A stretch of DNA of 64,000 nt, taken from positions 62,001 to 126,000 of the forward strand of contig OENT01000339.1 of NCBI GenBank assembly GCA_900239685.1, given 5' to 3'. Under the pieces are notes generated by a model. That model did not search any database and was not told the DNA's origin. It saw nothing but the letters and a program-made list of their open reading frames with translations. Within the stretch, counting starts at the first letter, position 1. Every line of letters begins with the position of its first letter. Shown piece by piece: positions 10,440-22,259 of this stretch. Origin of the DNA: Rotaria macrura. Its lineage: Eukaryota > Rotifera > Eurotatoria > Philodinida > Philodinidae. Position numbers and translations under genes: made by a program.

Positions 10440-13400
10440 GTAAGTGAGATTTTATTATTGTTAGTATTTGATAGATAGTGCTTCGCCATTCGTAATAAAA
10501 TAAACAAATAGCAACACATGTACATATGTAAACATATTATATCTAACAAACATATACGATAATAAGAAAAAGTGACGGATATTTTTTTACCATATGCATC
10601 GATGATCATTTTAATTAGGTAAACAAACAAAAACAAAATATATGTAATGCTGATGTTCGATCCAAATTCGTGACATATATATATATATATATATATATAT
10701 TGATAGATCAGTCAAACTTGTCATGTATATTGGATTGAATAATTAGTGTCTGAATAATCTATTAACGGTAAAAAGAATTTAATAAGCAAATATAAACTTT
10801 CTTCTGAATACTACTTATTTTTTTCATAAACCAAATTGTTCTATTCCTATCATGCAACAGCAGTTGTCACACACACACGCATATATATATATAGATATTC
10901 GATTCCCAAGTTTAATTATTCATGTGTTTGCAATTATCAATACTCATATGCTGGTTTTGACGTATGTCTCAACAACGTATGTGTGCGCATTTATTGTCTT
11001 CTTTCAAGAAATAATGATGAATACTTGAAGTGTAGTATAAAAATATCGTCACCCTTGAATCCACGACGAGATTCGTAAGAAGCACTAGAATGGCTGCGTA
11101 GTGTTTTACCCTGGTATCCATCGAAAAATAGGAGAATCATGCATTTTCAATCAACGTGTACACTAGAATAGTGGATTTAAGCACACGCATTGAAATGATG
11201 AATTAGAAGAATTTTCTCTAGCAACTGCTATTATGATTTATCTCCCCCTAACATTCCCTCCCCTCCGCTAAAGAAACTTCTTTTCTTGAAGAAGAATGAA
11301 AGATCGCAAAGGCGACGACATAGAGAGAAGAGGAGAAAGTAGTTGTCGTCGTTTTCTCATAAACAGCTATTCATCTATCTCTCATTCAGTTCTGATTCCT
11401 CCTTTTTCCATTCTAGCAATCTCTTTCACTGCTCATGTCAATTGAGTCTTCTTCGTCTTCTTCTCAATATTTTTGATTACTTGTCGAGCATTGCTACTAA
11501 CATCACACTGCCGTAGCAAAATGGCTTCATATTTAATTTTTATCTTGTCATCTTCGTTTGGCATCATGTTATCTGCATCATCAACAACTACTGAACAATA
11601 CTTCGTCTTGAAAACGAACATCCAACTATAAAGATCATTTACATACATATATATATACTTAACTTTTCTTGCTCATGCATCGAACAGATTCTTCCTTTCG
11701 ACGTCATCCAGGTGGTAGTTTACGAAGATTCAGCTTTCGTCGCAAGGCAACACGAGAATCAATACTTGAGCCGACATCAACTTGGTCTTTTAATAATGAC
11801 AGTCATGAATGGCAGTTACTTCGAGGTAAATTCAGACTTGGATCATTTTTTATAATTAATATTGGAAACAAAGAAAGAACTGTATATAATCTCATGAATG
11901 CATTCCTTCATTAATATCTTCTTTAACTGTTGTTTTTTTGTTTTTGATCATGTCAGGATTTTTTTTTCTATCCATACACGAGTCAATCATTTAACCAAGT
12001 TTCCGGAACATTTTATATTCTCGGATAGATCTGTTAGTTCCGATTGAGATGAAAAAGAATGGATAGAAGCAACATGGCTACCGACTATTTTATTCTTCCT
12101 ATATGTTCTATCTAACAAGCACTGGATTTGTTCAAGCGTAGGAAGACCACAATGAAAACATTGACACATTCAGTATTATTATGATTCTTATTTTCAAAAT
12201 AAAAATCATGACAATCGATCTAGGTTTCTTTTTCTTCGATGAAGCCAGCCTATGAGATGTTTAATATTAAAAAGAGAGAATAATAAGAGAGAAAAAAAAA
12301 CATGGTATTTAGTCGTCTTTTTAATCTTCATCTATTTCCTGAAAAACACATACAGATATAAGTATATTTCTTTTATATGAAGAATTAAAAAAAAATTCCT
12401 TTCCGTTCATTTACACAATGATGAATATAGAAGATGATAGTTCAGGCTCAATTGGTACTCGAAATATTTTTGTTAATAACAATAATGAATTATCATTATT
12501 ACGAAGTAAGTCATTTAGAAAATAACAATTAGTTTCATTAGTTAATCATTCGATATGAATAGAATGTTACAACAATATATGTTATACTTATTTTAAAATT
12601 TTTATCTGATTGTAAATATAAGTTAGAAATGCATTTCTATTTTCGTTATTTGTCTTTGTTCTTCTTTTGTTGCTCTTTATCTGTCAATATTTTCTTAGAC
12701 TAAAAATGGGATAAATGATGATTGAATATGAAAGGCGATGACTTAAATGAAGACGAGTAAAAGAAAATGACTCTTTACTATTACTGTTATGAGAATGTCT
12801 CTAGGGGACAATGATTCTCTATCATCGTTGTGCACGATTTTTCTTGCACATAGTTGCCGAAAACTAGAACTAAGAATAGATTTTAATGTAATTCGAAGAA
12901 GAAAAAAGAAACTATACTCATCTGAGATTTGTAGCTCTCATAGGGAATTTGATTAAGTGACTTGCTTCTGATGATGATGATGATGTTGGTCGCGCTTGTG
13001 GTCATTACGAATGTCTTTTTAGAGCCTAGAGCCATAGAAAGTTAAAAGATTCCTATAAGGAATATAGATTGTGTTCTTGATCTTTTCTTTTAGTAATATT
13101 TTTGACTAATATATTTCCCTAGAAACGAGTTCCATCTTATTTTTCGTGTTTCTTTTTATGCAGACGATGGTGCTCAAATCCAACTTGTCTACAATAAATC
13201 TGAAGTATACATTAAAGATTAATGAGAAATAAATAAATCATATTTTTATTTGTCGTCATCTAGCACATCCCATTGAAAGATTTCGCAGCTGAAATTCGTG
13301 GTGGTAAAGATATAAAAGAATTTATTCTCAGTGCACTTGTCCTACTTGATGTACAAGATACATCTATATGGGATTTACTTGAAATCATTCTACGACGAAT

Positions 13401-16400
13401 CAAACAAACAAGTCTACCTAATAATGATAGTACGACAGTGTTACCATCTTCCATATCCAATGCAACAACAACAATGATAAATAATACAGTTACAATTACT
13501 ACTAGTAGTGGTGGACATAGAGAAAATTTAAATATTGAAGAAATTAAAAAAGGATTATTTGTTAATGAAAGAGGTACCGTTGAAAGTGTTGTTTCCTATT
13601 GTCTATGCTTTGCATGATGCATAATTTTTCTCTGTAGTTCGAATCTTAGCAAAGACTCTTCAAGCAGCAACAGCAACTGAATCGAATTGGACATATGATC
13701 AATCTTGGTTAGCCATCATGTGTACATCTCCATCGATTCTCAAACGTCATGTGGCTATAGCTCGTTTAAAAAATCCTTGTAATCTAGGCCGTAATTGTCA
13801 AGAAGCCCGTTTTATTATCTTTATATTATCACCAATGAAAGAAAAAGGAACAAAAAACTTTCTTGAAACCGGTCGTACATTTGCTACAATATTTGCTGAT
13901 ATTGAACTTCGCGCAAAATTACTCAAAGCAACAACACAACAAGAATTTATTGCAATTATTGATGTAAAACAATATGTCAATATTTAAATTGAATATGTCA
14001 TGTTTTTTTCTTCTTCTATCATAGAAACATACAGATAATTTAATGGAACAACAAACATCACATACAAGAACTTCTATACCAGATGGATTCGATGATAATA
14101 GTTCTAATCCTGAGGTAAGAATAGTTCTCTGTTTTTGTTATTGAAATCTATTTTGTTTTTGTAATAGATGTTAAAAGTTAAGACATACTATTGTCCAATA
14201 CTATCTGATATGTACATGGATTTAACACGTCGTTTACCACACTATTTATCCGATTTCTATGATAGTACGTTGAGTTTGTTTAGATTTTGATTCTAATTTC
14301 TACGGTATGAACGATGTTTTTTAGTTTTTAAAACTCATCATGGTTCACAAAAAGTGGTATCAACAGCTGTTTTCCTTTATTTTGCTTGTCTTTTACCAAG
14401 TATTGCTTTTGGTGTATTGAATTCTCAAGTGACCAATGATGAAATAAGTGTACCTAAAGCTGTTGCATCCCAATGTCTCGGTGGAATATTTTTTTCAATA
14501 TTTTCTGGACAACCCTTAATTGTTGTGATGACAACAGCACCATTGACAATTTATGTTAAAGGTAGTATTTGAAATCGTAAAAGAAGTATTTCACGATGAA
14601 TTTATTTTAAAATAGTTATTTTTATATTATGTACTTGGTATCGTTTGGATTTTCGAGATACATATGCATTAGTTGGTTTATGGAATTCATTTTTTCTTAT
14701 TTTATATTCACTTTTTGGCGTTTCGAAAATAATGAAATGGTCAACAAGGTAAAACAATGGAAAACTTAACTTATAAGTCTTGATTTTCATTTTTCATATA
14801 TATATATCATCTAACTTTTCTATGCTATTTTTTAACAACTAACTTAAGATCAACTGAAGAAATCTTTGCATTGTTTGTTTCAATTGCATTCTTAGTTGAT
14901 GCTAGTACACATGTTTATCGAAGTAAAATATAATAATGTTTTTGCACTGTTGTCTTTTCAATGAAAATAATCGGATCTATTTTATATTAGATTTTACACG
15001 TAATTATTCAACCACTGTCTGTAAACAATATGATGAATATTGGAAATTACGTCGAATAAATAAGAATTTAACGTTCAATTTTACAGATGAAACTTCACAT
15101 GAGCCATGTTCACGTGATTCGAGTCTACTTTACATATTATTAACACTTGGAACAGTATGGTTAGGAACGTTTCTATATAAATTTAAACAGACACCATATT
15201 TAACATCGGCTAAACGAGAATTATTAACAGATTATGCTTTACCCGTATCCGTTATCATCATGTCTTTAATCGGTAGTCTACTTTTCAGTGAAATAAATCG
15301 TATGAAGAATTATTTTGTTTTTCATAACATTCATTTTTCGTTTATTGTTTTAGTTCAATCGTTTTCTGTCGATCATAGACATCTTTTTGTATTGGTTCGA
15401 TTTAAATCAGTTACATTTAAACAAATAATTGCAACAGGAGGTCTTGGTTTCTCGTTATCTTTATTAATGTTTCTTGTATGTTATATCAAAAGAAGATTCT
15501 TTTTCTTCGTTAATAATCTATGATTATTAATCATATATCTCTAGGATCAAAATATAGCCGGTGCTATTGTTAATTCGCCGGCACATAAGTATGAATGAAA
15601 AACAAAAAGAGATTTGAATTTAATCTGATGACTTTTATATGTATATATGTATGTATATAGATTAAAAAAAGGCAAAGCTTTTCATATCGATCTTTTTGTC
15701 ATCGCAATACTTAATGGTTGGCTTTCTTTGTTTGGATTGACATGGATGCATGGTGGGTTTGATGATATCTTTATGATTAATCATATTTCCGTTTTTTTCC
15801 TCCGTCTTAGGAGCTCTACCATTGTCACCCTTACATGTAAAGGCACTTGCTGATACAGAAGAACGTGTCGAACAAGGCCATATACAATCAGTGTAAGAAA
15901 ACAATTATTTGTACGAAACGAAAAGAAATCTTTTCATCGTATTGTTTTAGTATCGTTAAAGTACGTGAAACTCGTTTAACCGTACTTCTATCACACATAT
16001 TTATCGGTATGTCATTATTCATGCGTGATATTCTTAAACAAATCCCAATGCCAGTATTAGATGGTTTATTTCTTTATTTGGCATTAACATCACTTGATGG
16101 TAATCAATTCTTTGAACGAGTTACATTATTTTTTACTGAACAAGTATATCAATAAGAAACAAAACTTTTTTGCTTTCTCATGTATACTCTTGTTTTCTCT
16201 AGGCTGCATATCCACCTAATCATTATATACGTCAAGTTCCACAGCGGAAAATACATCTTTTTACTTTCTTACAACTTCTTCAATTAATCATCTTATGTTT
16301 TTTGGGTTTTTCTCCAATAATTTATAGTAAATTAGTTTTACCAATATGGCTTGTAGCTATGGTTGCTTTTCGATATAGAATATTGCCAAAAATTATTGCT

Positions 16401-16436
16401 AAAAAATATTTACGAGCATTAGATCAGCGATTATAG
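10385..16436 (+). CDS. SLC4A11: SLC4A11-type membrane transporter
   Basis: A multi-exon gene encoding about 812-844 residues depending on first exon. Common exons: 13164-13204, 13264-13573, 13638-about 13963, 14025-14114, 14168-14264, 14325-14561, 14616-14748, 14849-14922, 14991-15299, 15354-15475, 15545-15588, 15661-15752, 15811-15892, 15951-16143, 16203-16436 (TAG). The cytoplasmic domain carries HIPLKDFAAEIRGGKDIKEF, LKRHVAIARL and FLETGRTFATIF. The membrane domain carries VFLYFACLLPSIAFG, FSGQPLIVVMTTAPL, YALVGLWNSFF, STEEIFALFVSIAFL, LGTVWLGTFLYKFKQTPYL, ALPVSV and GLFLYLALTSLDGNQ. These are SLC4 signatures, closest to SLC4A11, a borate/NH3/H+/water-linked transporter of the plasma membrane. 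The end of exon 13638 is uncertain: GTAAAA at 13964 or GTCAAT at 13976, both phase 0. The loop after KQYDEYW is glycosylation-prone (NLTFNFT). Confidence 0.92.
10674..10701. repeat. (AT)n microsatellite
   Basis: About 14 uninterrupted AT units. It lies in the first intron of the longest SLC4A11-like transcript model. Confidence 0.9.
11675..11825 (+). CDS. SLC4A11: SLC4A11-like gene, candidate alternative first exon b
   Basis: ATG at 11675 opens 50 codons plus one base, ending at a GTAAAT donor (11826). The peptide is basic at the start (SSFRRHPGGSLRRFSFRRK) and ends NDSHEWQLLR. It joins the common exon at 13164 in frame (G | AC GAT gives Asp-Asp). Arg-rich RRFSFRRK looks like a phosphorylation or membrane-binding segment, which is inference. 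Confidence 0.6.
12418..12505 (+). CDS. SLC4A11: SLC4A11-like gene, candidate alternative first exon c
   Basis: Tandem ATGs at 12418 and 12421 open 29 codons plus one base (MMNIEDDSSGSIGTRNIF, then VNNNNELSLLR) ending at a strong GTAAGT donor at 12506. It joins 13164 in frame (A | AC GAT). The peptide is acidic, unlike exon b, so isoforms would differ in N-terminal charge. Confidence 0.55.
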
Positions 16437-19400
16437 ACTTAAACTATTCTGTTTGTCAATGAAGAAAATATTTTTGTTAAAAATTATGATCATGATTATT
16501 AAGAATAAAAATTTAACATAGTATCATATTGAATACATCAGTTGTTGTTTGTAGTTCATTGTTTTCTGTTTTAGTTGTTGTTAGTTTATTCGAGACGATA
16601 GAGTATATTTATTCTTAAGGTTGATTATTGAAGAATTCATATAATTTCCATGAGATTATGTAAGAACATGTAATTGAGAAAAAAATCATTCACGTATATA
16701 TATATATATATATATATTGAATTAAAGTAACAAAAACGTGTCATTGAAATCATACAATTCGAGAGTATATCGAATGAATTCTACGAATGATTATTACTGT
16801 TCTAGGACATGTTTCCAAGTTTTATAACTGATGACAAGATCGATCTATACGTCATATCTATTATCTATGTCTTTTTCATAATCTACATACTATTACATGT
16901 TTACAATAGAAACAAGTCATCTAATTATTGTACTATTAAAAAAACAAAATGTTAACTATTGCAACTCTTTTCTCTTTGGTTTAGTAATATTCATCTGGTA
17001 TTCAATCCTTCTTTTTTAATATATGTTTAAAGATTCTAAGATAATAATCAATGTATTTGACTGAAACATCACGTATAATTAACACACTTGTTCTCCTAAT
17101 TAGGTAAAAAAGATTAAAATAGATAGTTTTACTATTGAAGAGAACACTTTGTTCAAGAACTATATATCTTGAAAGTATTGTTAGAAAAGATTAATTTCAT
17201 TTATTATTCATAGTAATTATAGGAGTTTCCCTATTTATGTTTCTTGAATAGATTGTCGAGTTTGAAGAAGAAATCTTATGTAATTAGATTAGTTCATGAA
17301 TAAAACTAGACTAACATAGAATATCAATGAGATGTAAAACATAATCATTACTGTTAATTGCAAAACAGAATCTTAACACTAAATACATATAAATAATGGG
17401 ATACAGTATGTATAGATTTTTCTTCCATTGAGAAACAAACATGTCAGCATGAAATAGTTATCAAAATAAACACATACAGATGACCTAAAACTGATTAACA
17501 GCTAATTAATGAATCACTATTATTACGATGACATCTAAATACATGATGAGTTCGACATGTTCCCATAGGACAAACGATCTTGTCTATCATATAAGATGAA
17601 TGAAGAACGTCTGATTAAAATACATAAAAACAAGTTGATTTTAGTTATAGAAACTCTACCATTATCTAAAAATGAATTCCATTCACTATATATAAACAAA
17701 ACTGAAACTATATTTCAAATTAACTAAAAGTACTATACCACCTTCACTTATTAACAAGTTCGAATCTCAACAAGTCATATAATGGAAAATGTATGACCTA
17801 AGGGTGAAACGATGAATAAACAATATTTTTCTTCTGTGGATTATATACCATATGAACTCCGTATATTTCTTAAATAATATGCGATACGAAAGTCTTGACA
17901 AAAATGTCGAAATCTATTGAATTGTCTTGAGAATTTACATACAAGACTCAAACTTTTCTTCATTGGAAAGAAGTTAAGTCTGAATTGCAAAATTTTCTAC
18001 CAGGCCTATTTTCAAAAAAACGACGCACCAATTTTAACGGAAGACAAATAGGAAAAGATTTTCAATGATGATTTTGTAACATAAAATATACTCTTTCCTA
18101 CGGTAGATTGCAACTTAAATTTACTCGTCATTTTTGTTTTACCAAATATATCTTTCTCTGCAAGAGACAACACAAGTTGATCGTTCTTACTACCTGGACG
18201 TTTGAAAAACGACAAAAAAACATCCTTTTTGAAATAGTTTTTTCTGCAAAATCTTAACGACCAGATATATGTCGAACAAATAACATGAAAAGAATCGAGG
18301 TCACTCAGGATTTCGGAAGATGATGACTAATTGTTTTGCTAAGTGATTAATATCGATATTGATAAAGTTCTTGAGGCACTACATTTTGATGCAATTTCAA
18401 TTCAAATTTCATACATCGTGTTCGACATATAAATTATTCAAGCGGTAAAAACGTGACAAATATTATTTTAGAAATATTTGACTTATGACTCCTTCTCAGA
18501 TTCATTTTCTACAAAAAAATATGTCTAATACAAAATTTTTCTTTTTTATCGCATGCATAATGCTTAGCAAAATTAAAAACACACGATTTTCTGTTTAAAA
18601 TATTGAACTAATACAAGTTCGATAATTAAGTTATGTTAAGCCTATTGGATTGAAGTTAATTGAAACTATATTAGAAAAAATATAACTTTCCTCCAAGTTT
18701 CCTATCGAGTCTAATACCGAAAAAAAACTGTTCAATATGGATCATTCGAAGAAAGTTTGCATACAATCAATAAATCAAGTGAGAATAATAGATGAATACT
18801 TGTTTTCAATCTTGAACAAAATTACAATGTCATAATTACTTAGATTTCTGCGATACTTATGTCACAATTTTATATACATCTAACTGATCTATACATATCT
18901 TTGTCAGATGAACTGTTTTCGTATTTGATAAAGTTCGAATTCTTAATTTCTATTTCATATTGATTTTTTGTTGAACTAACGATAAATGAAATCTATCAAT
19001 TGCATCGAACGATTCATTTTGACAGTGAGCGTCATAGATTCGAAATAATTACTAAATAATGAAAGTGTAACAGATTTACATTTCAATACTTAAAATGAAA
19101 TGAATCATACAAAAATACATAGAATATTTAAGGTTTTTTTTTGTGTATGATTTCTATACTTTGCACTGTCGCGATTTCTAATACTTCGTTTTGCACAATG
19201 ATCCATTAAATAAATATACATAGTAAATAATGAAACTTTGATATACAACGGAAACGAACGAGAAAAGAAAAACTACTTCACATGATAAATGGCATGTATC
19301 TTTCGTTCGGTGAAATCGAATTCAAACTTGGTTAAAAGTGCTTCTAAAAAGAAGCTTGAAGTATGCTTCGTTATATCGATCGAACTAAATTAGACAAATA

Positions 19401-19727
19401 TCAAAGAGTATCAAGTGAAAATTCTATTTTACCAGTGATTAGCTAATAGATTATAGTATCAAATGGTGTGCAGTATTTCATATAAATTAGTAAATTTATT
19501 CAGTCAATGCAATAAAAATAAGATTTTCAACATAAAAAAAAAGAAGAAACAAATTCTCATCACATGATAAGCAAAAAACATATTTCTCTTTTACGAATAA
19601 TTAATTTTCTACATATATCGCGTTGCTTCTAATTAGACTTTGACATCTACTACAATGATATATGTAAGAATATATGAAAGAAAAATTTTTACACATAATG
19701 TGATATTTTATTTACATAAAACAAAGT
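16437..19727. other. 3.3 kb gene-free convergent gap
   Basis: Lies between the 3' ends of the SLC4A11-like gene (plus) and the CNC bZIP gene (minus). AT-rich, with an AATAAA-type signal near 16503 for SLC4A11 and a (TA)n run at about 16694-16718. Stop codons are dense in all frames and I see no exon, RNA gene or obvious mobile element. Confidence 0.5.
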
Positions 19728-21672
19728 TTATTTCACGATGATAGCCGGTGGTAATTGTCGATCGGGTAAAACTTGACGATGTAGATATTCATATTGATTA
19801 CGTGTTTCAGTAATCTGAATAGAAAAAGAAAATCATATAAAACAAATGATTGATTAACAATGAAGTAAATATTTTATTTCGTACTTGTTGCTGATAAGAG
19901 TTTTTATTTTCTTCTAATTTATGTTTAATTCGTTTTAGTTTATCAACTTCTTCTGACAATGCTTCGACATTAATTGCTTTACGTTTCCGACAATTCTGTG
20001 CTGCAATCTAAAATTTGAATACACACATATATATATATATATTACTTAAGTAAATATTTAAAATTGAAATACTTTATTCTTTCCACGACGACGTATATCT
20101 TTAATGACATGTATTTGTTCATGACTTAAATGATTTAAACGTGCTAGATGACGATTGTATTCTTCCGTGCTTGATTGTGTGATATCATAGAGTGCAAGTG
20201 GAATATTGTATCGACGCAAAGTTTCTTCATCTTGTTGTCCTTGATAATTTCCACGTGCACTTGGTCGACGTACCATCATGTGTGAATTCAAATGTTCATC
20301 ATATTCAATCTAAATATAAGAAGAAGGAAAAACACATTCAGTTTGTTTATTGAATATTTCGTGTTGTTTTCTTTTTCAATACCTTTTCTAATTTTGTTTC
20401 AATAAAAGATCCATCAAGTGTTAATTCACTATCAAGTGTATTGGAGTCACTCTATGGAGACAATGTAAGAATACAAATATTATTATTATTAAACTCAACA
20501 TAATATTAATTTACTTCAAGTGATGAATATAATCTTTGTCGTCGAGTGCTATGACAACTACTACTTATCGAATGGTCGTCATCGGCTGTTACACTTAAAT
20601 AATTGCTGAATGATTCTTGATGATTATTTTTATTTGATAGTGAAATGAATACGGGCGATGCTGTTTGAGGAAGATGTTTATCCATCGTGTCATTGAATTG
20701 ATGAGATAGAAGTTGATCGGCAAACATCATATGATTTGTAGATTCGTCAAGAGAAATATATTTCGAAACCCAATGTGAATCTGTTAGATCGTTACTTAAT
20801 GGAATACCGTCAAATAATAAATCACTGTTTGCTATTTTTGATGGTAGTATTAGTTGATTAGTTGATGATGAGGACGATGGTTCGATATTCGACAAATATT
20901 GCTCGATCCAATACTATAGAAGTAAAAATAAAATACATAGTTCATCAACGTTGTTTTTAAATAGAAACGGTAAAAAAAATATAAACAAATCAACGTACAT
21001 TGGTCGACGATGAAAGCAATGGACTAGATGCAACAAGCAATTCACGAAAGATTTTCTCACCTGAAATATCGAAAGAAAAAGAGCAGCTAAATAAATATTG
21101 ATAAATATGACGGTGATAACGGTCTATTGACGTTAATGAAATAAAGTTCGTTTTTCGTTTCGTTTTTTTTTCCTTGAATATCTTCATAAAGTAATCTCTT
21201 CTTGAAAAGGGTCTACATGGTCGAAATTTCAACCTATTTTTTATGACAAATGTAAAACTAGGTCATTTTGATGACCAGAAGAAAAACGAAGATTGTCTTA
21301 AGTCAATAAAGCTCGATAAAATAAAACAAGAAAGCAAATAAACAAGTATAATCAAACGGGTTTTTTATTGCGCATTTAAATTTTCGAAATAAATTTCAAA
21401 AATAAATAAAACTAAATCTTTTACCTACCAGTTTCGGGATCAATATCATAAGTCGTATCATCTTCTTCTGATATGGATGAGTTGTCTTCATCGATTGTGA
21501 ATTTTTTACAATTATTCATAAATTGTAAATCGGATAGTTTTTCTTTCGTATAATAACCATTAGATGTTTCATCGAAATCAATTTCATTGCCATCTTCTAT
21601 TGAATTAGGTGGACGTACGCCTAGTTCATCGATATCAACGAATGATATATCGTGACTGTCCATTAAATCCAT
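19728..21672 (-). CDS. CNC-family bZIP transcription factor (NRF2/CncC-like)
   Basis: Seven exons on the minus strand (21672-21429, 21060-20999, 20913-20515, 20451-20383, 20309-20073, 20007-19885, 19814-19728) encode about 406 residues. The CNC domain reads EYNRHLARLNHLSHEQIHVI, followed by DIRRRGKNK, then AAQNCRKRK in the next exon, the DNA-contacting basic region, and a heptad helix LSEEVDKLKRIKHKLEENK. The N-terminus MDLMDSHDISFVDIDELGV resembles the NRF2 DLG region. ETGE (residues 80-83) appears across the exon 1/exon 2 junction in the context DIDPETGEKIF, which is the high-affinity KEAP1-binding degron. The predicted factor binds antioxidant response elements with a small MAF partner and would be turned over by KEAP1-CUL3 until oxidative stress. 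It is shorter than human NRF2 (605). The start at 21672 is chosen for the MDLMD match. Confidence 0.9.
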
Positions 21673-22259
21673 TAGTTTTGTGTTACTAAATGAATTATCG
21701 AGGAAAAACAAATGTATTAAAGAAGACGACTGGATGCAAGTTATTTCTATAACAGAAAACAGAAGTTTCTTCCGTTGATAGACAAAAAAAAACAAATTAC
21801 TTTTTTTCTTTTTCGTTCTCTTAACAAAAATAGAGAAAGAAAAAGAGAAGAAGAAGAAAAAAACAAGAACGTAAATTTCATAGATTTGATTATTTTCATA
21901 ACTTATCCTCAAACAGAGAGCACTATCTTACTACGTGATTATTCTTATTCATTGTATTCTAGTAATGTCTTATTGAGGCTATTTAATTCGTCATGCTTGA
22001 ATTAACAATCGAGTGAAAGATAGAAGTTGTCAACGATGAAATTGTCTTAAAAATACAAAACAAATATAAACATGAGAAGTTTTACTTTTTTTTTTCTTGT
22101 TTTATTTCACTAAATATAGACTGATCTAATGCAAACAAACATTGATAACAAACTAACCATCAGGCTATATCAATTAGAAGAGGAAAAAAAAGAGAACGAG
22201 CACCATTTGCTCCTAGTTCATAGTTTTTCAATCTATCTGAACTTAACAAAATAACAAGA
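21673..22259. other. Intergenic between MRPL13 and CNC bZIP gene
   Basis: About 0.6 kb between the MRPL13 stop and the bZIP start (both minus). Includes a strongly purine-biased stretch at about 21780-21870 (GAAAAGAAGAAG-like). Expected to hold the bZIP promoter and 5' UTR; open frames here are low-complexity. Confidence 0.45.

Noticed and set aside
20990-21232. Minus-strand frame starting upstream of bZIP exon 2
   Set aside because: It is read-through of the intron into exon 2; only 20999-21060 is supported by splice sites and frame.
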